Below, piece after piece: positions 7,351 through 12,042 of a stretch of DNA of 12,042 bases (its first letter is position 1; each line of letters begins with the position of its first letter). A program made the position numbers and the translations under genes. The notes under the pieces are model-generated. The model was given only the letters and a program-made list of their open reading frames with translations. It ran no database searches and had not been told where the DNA came from. This DNA is from an uncultured Pseudomonadota bacterium (GTDB taxonomy: Bacteria; Bdellovibrionota_B; Oligoflexia; Oligoflexales; Bog-1112), in assembly GCA_937896265.1 (NCBI GenBank), contig CALBMD010000520.1, positions 1 through 12,042 on the forward strand. Reading direction: 5' to 3'.

Positions 7351-7689
7351 ATGGCAGAGCAGTATAAGAGCTATTTAAAGAATCTTCGGATAGCGCCAAG
7401 AAAAGTAAGGTTGGTAGTAGATTTAGTCCGTGGAAAGCATGTACAAGATGCTTTGGACATATTGCGATTTACCAATAAAAAGGCTGCGCCAATTGTTGCG
7501 AAGATGATTAATTCGGCAATTGCCAATGTGCGACAGTCAGCAACCGTTGATGTTGACAGCTTGGTGGTAAATGAGGCGTTTGTCGATGAGGGGCCAACGT
7601 TAAAGCGATTCCTTCCAAGAGCGCAAGGCCGGGCAACGCCAATTCGTAAAAGGTCTTCGCACATAACTGTAAAGCTAAAAGAGCTTTAA
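7351..7689 (+). CDS. rplV: 50S ribosomal protein L22 (uL22)
   Basis: Binds 23S rRNA and sends a beta-hairpin into the exit tunnel near the macrolide site (family knowledge). The 112 residues match the usual length (E. coli 110). The N-terminal [18 protein letters not shown] is canonical. The hairpin [20 protein letters not shown] (about 81-100) is full length with no insertion or deletion of the kind seen in macrolide-resistant mutants. TAGGGG precedes the ATG. rpsC starts 16 bases after the stop. Confidence 0.97.
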   Translation: MAEQYKSYLKNLRIAPRKVRLVVDLVRGKHVQDALDILRFTNKKAAPIVAKMINSAIANVRQSATVDVDSLVVNEAFVDEGPTLKRFLPRAQGRATPIRKRSSHITVKLKEL

Positions 7690-7705
7690 AAAGAAGGGAA
7701 ATGAC

Positions 7706-8344
7706 GTGGGACAGAAGGTACATCCAATTGGGTTTCGACTAGGTGTTATTAGAACGTGGACGTCGCGTTGGTACGGTGTGCACAACTATGCTAGTTTAGT
7801 AAAACAAGATCTCGCTATTCGTGGTTATATCGAGAAGAAATTTGCAAGCGCTGGTATCGAGCGTGTCGAAATTGAGCGCGCAGCTAAGAACCTTAAGGTC
7901 AATATCTACTCCAGTAGACCTGGCGTTATTATTGGCAAAAAAGGTGCGGGCGCTGAAACCCTTAAGGGTGAATTGATTAAGGTTTGCAAAATTAGCAAAG
8001 AAGACCCCGTTCTTAACGTCTTTGAAGTAAAGAAACCTGATATCCGTGGCCAAATCATCGCTGAAAGCATTAAGCAACAATTAGAGCGACGTGTTTCTTT
8101 CAGGCGTGCGATGAAAAAGGCAATTACCAGTGCGATGCGCGGTGGTGCTAAAGGCATTAAGGTGCAGTGTTCAGGTCGATTGGGTGGTGCTGATATGTCT
8201 CGTGTTGAAAGATATCACGAAGGTCGCGTTCCGCTTCATACCCTAAGAGCGGACATTGACTATGGCTTCTCCGAAGCACTAACCACATATGGTTTGATTG
8301 GTATTAAAATTTGGGTGTTTCATGGAGAGATTCTTAGCGCCTAG
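7706..8344 (+). CDS. rpsC: 30S ribosomal protein S3 (uS3)
   Basis: 30S head protein at the mRNA entry channel with helicase activity on mRNA (family knowledge). It begins MGQKVHPIGFRLG from a GTG at 7706, with AGAAGGGA upstream. The type 2 KH domain carries the GKKG loop (77-80) in RPGVIIGKKGAG, and the C-terminal domain has GRLGGADMSRVERY, then EGRVPLHTLRADIDYG. At 212 residues it ends directly after HGEIL-SA and lacks the basic, disordered tail of E. coli S3 (233 residues). Short S3 versions are common, so this is not read as truncation. A 38-base gap separates it from rplP. Confidence 0.98.
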   Translation: MGQKVHPIGFRLGVIRTWTSRWYGVHNYASLVKQDLAIRGYIEKKFASAGIERVEIERAAKNLKVNIYSSRPGVIIGKKGAGAETLKGELIKVCKISKEDPVLNVFEVKKPDIRGQIIAESIKQQLERRVSFRRAMKKAITSAMRGGAKGIKVQCSGRLGGADMSRVERYHEGRVPLHTLRADIDYGFSEALTTYGLIGIKIWVFHGEILSA

Positions 8345-8382
8345 GGTGTTAAGTGATCCGAAATAAGAGGGAGCGCTAAGAC

Positions 8383-8808
8383 ATGTTGTCACCAAAGAAG
8401 ATGAAATATAGAAAAATGCAGAAAGGCCGGATCACCGGTGAGGCCCAAAGAGGGAATCATTTGGCTTTCGGTCAGTTCGGTCTAATGGCGCTCGAAGGTG
8501 GGGCTATTACTGCTCGCCAGATTGAAGCAGCTAGGATCGCCATGACTCGCCAAACCAAAAGAGGCGGGCAGGTGTGGATTAAGTTGTTTCCTGACGTACC
8601 TGTAAGCAAGAAGCCAGCCGAAGTTCGAATGGGTAAAGGTAAAGGTGCTGTCGATCATTACGCCGCTAAGGTTCAGCCAGGTCGCGTCTTATATGAAATC
8701 GGTGGCGTGGACAAAACACTAGCGATTAGCGCTTTGGAATTGGCAGCTGCAAAATTGCCAATTAAAACACGGTTGCTTGTCAAAGACGACGATCCTTGGA
8801 TTTATTAA
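8383..8808 (+). CDS. rplP: 50S ribosomal protein L16 (uL16)
   Basis: Late-assembling protein near the A-site and central protuberance that helps position the A-site tRNA (family knowledge). The 141 residues are near the usual 136-144. Visible are the N-terminal [20 protein letters not shown], the helix [34 protein letters not shown] with GKGKG, and the C-terminal [16 protein letters not shown]. Arg82 in EVRMGKGKG aligns with the arginine that E. coli hydroxylates. The [14 protein letters not shown] form and the LASAKLP-like C-terminus recall alphaproteobacterial or rickettsial L16 more than E. coli L16, which is a memory-based impression. AGGGAG precedes the ATG. Confidence 0.97.
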   Translation: MLSPKKMKYRKMQKGRITGEAQRGNHLAFGQFGLMALEGGAITARQIEAARIAMTRQTKRGGQVWIKLFPDVPVSKKPAEVRMGKGKGAVDHYAAKVQPGRVLYEIGGVDKTLAISALELAAAKLPIKTRLLVKDDDPWIY

Positions 8809-8819
8809 GGTTTTAAAAA

Positions 8820-9038
8820 ATGGAACTAGAAAAATTAACTAAAGATGAGATTTGGTCAAGCAGCGCGGATCGTTTAAGAGAAATTGAAACAGATATCCGT
8901 AAAGAATTGGCAATGGCAAATATGCAAATCTTTAATAAAGATGGCAAGATTCCAAGTGCCAAGAAAAAGCAGATGAAAAAGAATTTAGCGCGCGTCCTGA
9001 CAAAAGTTACTGAAAACAGCCGAAATAAGACGAATTAA
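8820..9038 (+). CDS. rpmC: 50S ribosomal protein L29 (uL29)
   Basis: Small helical protein at the tunnel exit beside L23 (family knowledge). The 72 residues form the expected two-helix hairpin: LTKDEIWSSSADRLREIETD, then a Lys-rich second helix ending KKNLARVLTKVTEN, where the ARVLT motif is the most diagnostic part. The divergent N-terminal half is normal for L29. The stop codon of rplP overlaps its ribosome-binding site (TTAAGG). rpsQ starts 9 bases after it. Confidence 0.9.
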   Translation: MELEKLTKDEIWSSSADRLREIETDIRKELAMANMQIFNKDGKIPSAKKKQMKKNLARVLTKVTENSRNKTN

Positions 9039-9047
9039 GGGGCAGCC

Positions 9048-9323
9048 GTGAGCGAGAAAATGGAAGAAACTAAAAAAAAGACACAGAGAAGTGTTAAGGG
9101 CGTTGTCACTAGTGATCGCATGAATAAGACCAGGGTCGTTTCTGTAGAAAGAAAACTTAGACACCCACTCGTTGGTAAGTTTGTTAAAAAAACCACCAAG
9201 TTCATGTTTCACGACGAGAAAAACGAAAGCAAAATGGGCGATGAGGTATTAATTGTGCCAACTAAGCCTAGAAGTTGTCATAAGAGCTATGAACTGTTAC
9301 GCATTGTAACACACGCAAGATAA
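9048..9323 (+). CDS. rpsQ: 30S ribosomal protein S17 (uS17)
   Basis: OB-fold primary binder of 16S rRNA (family knowledge). The 91 residues include KGVVTSDRMNKTRVVSVER, HPLVGKFVKKTTKF, HDEKNESKMGDEV and PRSCHKSYELLRIV. The GTG at 9048 has AAGGGG at a good distance; an in-frame ATG four codons later lacks a well-spaced site, so GTG is preferred. In E. coli this gene ends the S10 operon. The 53-base gap to rplN has no convincing terminator or promoter, so transcription probably continues. Confidence 0.97.
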   Translation: MSEKMEETKKKTQRSVKGVVTSDRMNKTRVVSVERKLRHPLVGKFVKKTTKFMFHDEKNESKMGDEVLIVPTKPRSCHKSYELLRIVTHAR

Positions 9324-9376
9324 GCAAGGTTCTGTCGTACTTGATGTGAATCAATGGGAAGATATAGGGCAAAAAC

Positions 9377-9748
9377 ATGATACAAATGGAATCAGTTCTC
9401 CGAGCTGGAGATAACTCAGGCGCCAAGACAGTTAAGTGTATTAAGGTGCTTGGCGGCAGCAAAAGACTAAGTGCTAGTGTCGGCGATATTATCGTTGTTT
9501 CAGTCAAAGAAGCTTTGGCAAACAGCAAGGTAAAAAAGGGTTCTGTTCATAAAGCGGTAATCGTTAGAACAGCTTTCCCAATTACTCGAAAAGATGGATC
9601 ATCGATCCGTTTTGACGAAAATGCTTGTGTGCTGATTAAAGGTAAAGATATGGAGCCAGTTGGCACTAGGATTTTTGGGCCAGTCTCGAGAGAAGTGCGA
9701 AATAAAGGTTTCATTCGTATCGCGTCTTTAGCTCCTGAAGTGCTTTAA
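9377..9748 (+). CDS. rplN: 50S ribosomal protein L14 (uL14)
   Basis: Intersubunit-bridge protein that also contacts the silencing factor RsfS (family knowledge). At 123 residues it is of standard length. The start [17 protein letters not shown] is typical, with TAGGGC as ribosome-binding site. The core [11 protein letters not shown], the helix [14 protein letters not shown], and the end [20 protein letters not shown] are all intact, through to LAPEVL. First gene of the spc part. The next gene is rplE, not rplX: only 56 bases follow before it. Confidence 0.98.
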   Translation: MIQMESVLRAGDNSGAKTVKCIKVLGGSKRLSASVGDIIVVSVKEALANSKVKKGSVHKAVIVRTAFPITRKDGSSIRFDENACVLIKGKDMEPVGTRIFGPVSREVRNKGFIRIASLAPEVL

Positions 9749-9804
9749 AGTTATAGCCTTTACTGTTTTGGTATTTAGATTAAGAGATTAATTGGAGAAA
9801 TATA
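9749..9804 (+). other. Gap where rplX (L24) is normally encoded
   Basis: These 56 AT-rich bases are too short for L24 (about 100 residues), and I see no piece of its KOW motif. They hold a small inverted repeat, ATTAA-GAGA-TTAAT (9779-9792), just before GGAG (9793-9796), the rplE ribosome-binding site. The flanking rplN and rplE are both complete. Confidence 0.85.
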
Positions 9805-10356
9805 GTGGCAAGTGTCGAGCCAAGGTTAATGAAAACCTACAAAAATTCGATCGTGGCGTTACAAAGCGATCTAAAGCTTAAAAACGTAATGCAGGTGCCT
9901 AAGCTTAAAAAAGTGGTAGTAAATATTGGTCAAGGTGAGGCTGTACAGAGTGTTAAGATTCTGGAAGGCGCTGTAGCTGATTTAACAAAGATTAGCGGCC
10001 AAAAGCCAATCATGACAAAAGCAAAGAAAAGCATTGCGGCATTTAAGCTGAGAGAAGGCATGCCTATTGGTTGCTCAGTGACGCTGCGCGGTGCCCGAAT
10101 GTATGAGTTTTTAGACCGATTGATCAATGTCGCAATACCTAGGATTAGAGACTTTCGCGGTTTTAGCGGTAAAGCGTTTGATGGTAACGGCAATTACACT
10201 CTCGGGATTAAAGAGCAGATTGTGTTTCCTGAGATTGACTACGATAAAGTAGACAAAGTGCGCGGTCTTGGCATTACAATCGTGACCAGCGCAAGGACCA
10301 ACGATGAAGCTAAGGCTTTGTTAGACGTATTTAATTTTCCTTTTAGAAAATCTTAG
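9805..10356 (+). CDS. rplE: 50S ribosomal protein L5 (uL5)
   Basis: Binds 5S rRNA and contacts the P-site tRNA and S13 (family knowledge). The 183 residues compare with 179 in E. coli. Visible blocks are [16 protein letters not shown], then [20 protein letters not shown] and [29 protein letters not shown], and the C-terminal [20 protein letters not shown]. The GTG at 9805 is supported by GGAG 8 bases upstream and by the typical N-terminus. It follows rplN directly because rplX is missing. Its stop TAG overlaps the ribosome-binding site of rpsZ. Confidence 0.97.
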   Translation: MASVEPRLMKTYKNSIVALQSDLKLKNVMQVPKLKKVVVNIGQGEAVQSVKILEGAVADLTKISGQKPIMTKAKKSIAAFKLREGMPIGCSVTLRGARMYEFLDRLINVAIPRIRDFRGFSGKAFDGNGNYTLGIKEQIVFPEIDYDKVDKVRGLGITIVTSARTNDEAKALLDVFNFPFRKS

Positions 10357-10364
10357 GAGAGATT

Positions 10365-10550
10365 GTGGCCAGGAAATCACTGATAGAAAAATCAAATAAA
10401 GTCGCTAAATTTTCGACACGAAATTACACGCGCTGTAACAAATGTGGAAGAGCGCACGCAGTGTATCGAAAGTTTGGTCTTTGTCGTTTGTGCTTTCGGT
10501 CATTAGCATTAAAAGGATATCTGCCAGGCGTTACTAAGGCGTCATGGTAG
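10365..10550 (+). CDS. rpsZ: 30S ribosomal protein S14, zinc-binding type (uS14)
   Basis: 30S head protein required for late assembly (family knowledge). The 61-residue product is the short, zinc-binding form: Cys24-x2-Cys27 and Cys40-x2-Cys43 in RCNKCGRAH and LCRLCFRSL, followed by the conserved [11 protein letters not shown] end. This differs from the roughly 100-residue zinc-free S14 of E. coli. The start is GTG at 10365, with TTAGGAG overlapping the rplE stop 8 bases upstream. No second S14 gene is in the window, so I cannot say whether the organism swaps S14 types under zinc limitation. Confidence 0.97.
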   Translation: MARKSLIEKSNKVAKFSTRNYTRCNKCGRAHAVYRKFGLCRLCFRSLALKGYLPGVTKASW

Positions 10551-10566
10551 TTAAGGGAGTAAAGAA

Positions 10567-10974
10567 ATGAATGTAGTTGATCCAATTGCTGATTTATTGA
10601 CGAGAGTACGCAACGCGATTAAGGCAAATCGTGAAGTGGTAGTGATTCCTGCGTCAAAACAAAAGATTGCTATAACGCATCTTTTGAAAGAAGAAGGCTA
10701 TATCAAAGCCTATAAATGTGTTAAAGACGACAAGCAAGGTTTAATAAAGATTGCTTTGAAATATAGCGATTTCAGCGAAGGTAATAGATCAGCGCTGACT
10801 TGCTTGAAGCGCGAAAGCCGACCCGGAAAGCGTGTTTATGTAAAGAATGAAGCTATCCCATATGTGAAGAACGGTTTTGGGATGGGTCTTTTGTCGACAT
10901 CGCAGGGGATTATGACGTGCAGAGAAGCGCGCCGGTTAAAAATTGGTGGCGAATATTTGTGCTCGATTTATTAA
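10567..10974 (+). CDS. rpsH: 30S ribosomal protein S8 (uS8)
   Basis: Primary binder of helix 21 of 16S rRNA; in E. coli it also represses the spc operon (family knowledge). The 135 residues include the start NVVDPIADLLTRVRNAIKAN, ESRPGKRVYV, and the C-terminal LLSTSQGIMTCREARRLKIG with GEYLCSIY, where STS-x-GIMT is the RNA-binding signature. AAGGGAG precedes the ATG. An E. coli-like S8 operator would be expected near rplE, but I did not find one by eye in the 56-base gap before it. Confidence 0.97.
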   Translation: MNVVDPIADLLTRVRNAIKANREVVVIPASKQKIAITHLLKEEGYIKAYKCVKDDKQGLIKIALKYSDFSEGNRSALTCLKRESRPGKRVYVKNEAIPYVKNGFGMGLLSTSQGIMTCREARRLKIGGEYLCSIY

Positions 10975-11006
10975 TCGAAGAACATCGGGAATAATTAGGA
11001 AGAAAT

Positions 11007-11555
11007 ATGTCTAGGATTGGAAAAAAAGAAATAAGCCTACCAAAAGACGTAGCTATAACTGTCGAAGGTAGCCAAATTTCCGTTAAAGGTAAAAAAGGGC
11101 AATTGGTTCGCAAGCTTCACCAATCAATGAAAATTGAGCAGGATGATAACGTGTTGCGAGTTATTCCAGCAAATCCTAATGAACCTAGTTCGAATTATCA
11201 CGGTTTGACAAGAAGTCTTGTGCAAAACATGGTTACTGGCGTTAGTGAGGGGTTTAAGAAATCGCTTATTTTGCGCGGTGTTGGTTATAGAGCAGCAAAA
11301 AACGGCAATGAATTGCAATTAATTTTGGGCTATTCTAACCCAATTAACTATCAGATTCCAAAAGGTGTCGCGATAGAAGTTGATAAAAATGGCAAAGAGC
11401 CAGTTGTAGTTGTTGAAGGCTGCGATAAAGAGTTAGTTGGTCAAGTAGCGGCGGAGATTAGAAGCTTTCGTAAGCCTGAGCCATACCATGGTAAAGGAGT
11501 TCGCTACTTTGATGAGTTTGTTGCGACAAAAGTGGGTAAGTCAGCTAAGAAATAA
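11007..11555 (+). CDS. rplF: 50S ribosomal protein L6 (uL6)
   Basis: Two-domain protein at the base of the L7/L12 stalk, near the sarcin-ricin loop (family knowledge). The 182 residues compare with 177 in E. coli. It starts MSRIGKKEISLPKDV, has the repeat-domain blocks KGKKGQLVR and LTRSLVQNMVTGVSEGFKK, and ends with the diagnostic RSFRKPEPYHGKGVRYFDE, near residues 150-170. TTAGGAAG is its ribosome-binding site. rplR follows after 29 bases. Confidence 0.97.
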   Translation: MSRIGKKEISLPKDVAITVEGSQISVKGKKGQLVRKLHQSMKIEQDDNVLRVIPANPNEPSSNYHGLTRSLVQNMVTGVSEGFKKSLILRGVGYRAAKNGNELQLILGYSNPINYQIPKGVAIEVDKNGKEPVVVVEGCDKELVGQVAAEIRSFRKPEPYHGKGVRYFDEFVATKVGKSAKK

Positions 11556-11584
11556 GATGAAAGTCTTTTTTAGGATAAGAGAAT

Positions 11585-11938
11585 ATGGATAGCGCAAAGA
11601 GAAGTAGAAGAGATTTAAGAGATCGTAAAAAGCTGCGAAGCAAGATTGTTGGCACTGCGGAGCGTCCTCGCTTGACAGTGTTTAGATCAGCTCGGCATAT
11701 GATGATTCAAGTTGTCGACGATAGCACTCATAGAACTTTGGTTGCGGTAGGAACTATTGGCAAAGAGTATACAAAGCGGCCTGATAAAGAAGCCTGCAAG
11801 CTGCTTGGTCAAGAAGTTGCTAAAGCTTGTCTGAACAACAAGATTGAGAAGGTCGTTTTTGATAAGAATGGATTCATTTATCACGGCAGAGTTGCTGCTG
11901 TAGCAGACGGTGCACGTGAAGGTGGTCTTAAGTTTTAA
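11585..11938 (+). CDS. rplR: 50S ribosomal protein L18 (uL18)
   Basis: Binds 5S rRNA with L5 in the central protuberance (family knowledge). The 117 residues match E. coli L18. The basic N-terminus KRSRRDLRDRKKLRSKI leads into ERPRLTVFRSARHM, then IEKVVFDKNGFIYHGRVAAV and the terminal ADGAREGGLKF, all canonical. TAGGATAAGAG precedes the ATG. The 41-base gap to rpsE contains the rpsE ribosome-binding site and nothing else notable. Confidence 0.98.
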   Translation: MDSAKRSRRDLRDRKKLRSKIVGTAERPRLTVFRSARHMMIQVVDDSTHRTLVAVGTIGKEYTKRPDKEACKLLGQEVAKACLNNKIEKVVFDKNGFIYHGRVAAVADGAREGGLKF

Positions 11939-11979
11939 TCATTAATAATTACCTTTTAGTAAAGAATTAGGAGAAGCCT

Positions 11980-12016
11980 TTGGAAGTCACAAAGGAAAAA
12001 GACAAAGAGAATGAAG
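11980..12016 (+). CDS. rpsE: 30S ribosomal protein S5 (uS5), first 12 codons only
   Basis: Position after rplR is that of rpsE, and the visible N-terminus (MEVTKEKDKENE) has the charged, poorly conserved character of many S5 leaders. The start is TTG at 11980, with AGGAG (11969-11973) 6 bases upstream and no nearby ATG in frame with support. The genomic sequence ends at about 12016, because from 12017 the bases match a sequencing adapter; residues translated beyond that are artefact. The S5 domain itself is not visible, so identity rests mainly on gene order. Confidence 0.72.
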
Positions 12017-12042
12017 AGATCGGAAGAGCGTCGTGTAGGGAA
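12017..12042. other. Illumina TruSeq adapter read-through (not genomic)
   Basis: The 26 terminal bases begin AGATCGGAAGAGC and continue GTCGTGTAGGGAA, which is the known start of the TruSeq universal adapter in reverse complement. Agreement is complete over all 26 bases as I recall the adapter. The first few bases could also be genomic by chance, so the true boundary may be a few bases to the right of 12017. Confidence 0.95.

Noticed and set aside
9341..9368. Promoter-like pair TTGATG and TATAGG, 16 bases apart, before rplN, as a possible internal spc promoter
   Set aside because: Both hexamers are weak (4 of 6), initiation would fall at the rplN start codon and leave no leader, and the -10 overlaps the AGGG that serves better as ribosome-binding site.

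Overview
The window looks like one complete short-read contig from a bacterium of moderately low GC content. It is gene-dense and dominated by a ribosomal-protein cluster in S10-spc order. Several features fit the old Deltaproteobacteria sensu lato (Bdellovibrionota, Myxococcota and relatives): a DUF1844 protein beside clpB, a tandem-FHA protein, a zinc-type S14, and an S10 protein of deltaproteobacterial character. This placement is an inference from gene content and remembered protein character, not from a search.

Left part (1-3436). A leftward pair encodes a DUF1844 protein (2279-2548) followed by a ClpB-type disaggregase (2209 down to the window edge, C-terminus missing). A rightward gene for a protein with two FHA domains (2687-3436) diverges from it across a 138-base spacer that carries promoter-like elements in both directions.

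Middle part (3433-4241). A tRNA-Leu(UAG) with encoded CCA is followed 16 bases later by a small SH3-domain lipoprotein that starts with TTG. Next comes a 305-base gene-free stretch with a good sigma-70-type promoter (TTGACA, 17 bases, TTAAAT) and a leader of about 215 bases before rpsJ. The str genes (fusA, tuf) that often precede rpsJ are not here.

Right part (4242-12016). The order is rpsJ-rplC-rplD-rplW-rplB-rpsS-rplV-rpsC-rplP-rpmC-rpsQ-rplN-rplE-rpsZ-rpsH-rplF-rplR-rpsE(partial), all rightward and tightly packed, so probably one long transcript. rplX (L24), normally between rplN and rplE, is absent: only 56 AT-rich bases separate the two. Five of the 18 ribosomal genes start with GTG (rpsS, rpsC, rpsQ, rplE, rpsZ) and rpsE starts with TTG.

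The last 26 bases (12017-12042) match the Illumina TruSeq adapter and are not genomic, so rpsE is real only up to about 12016. I see no defence system, mobile element or CRISPR array. The points most worth checking are the missing rplX, the untrimmed adapter, and the structured leader upstream of rpsJ.
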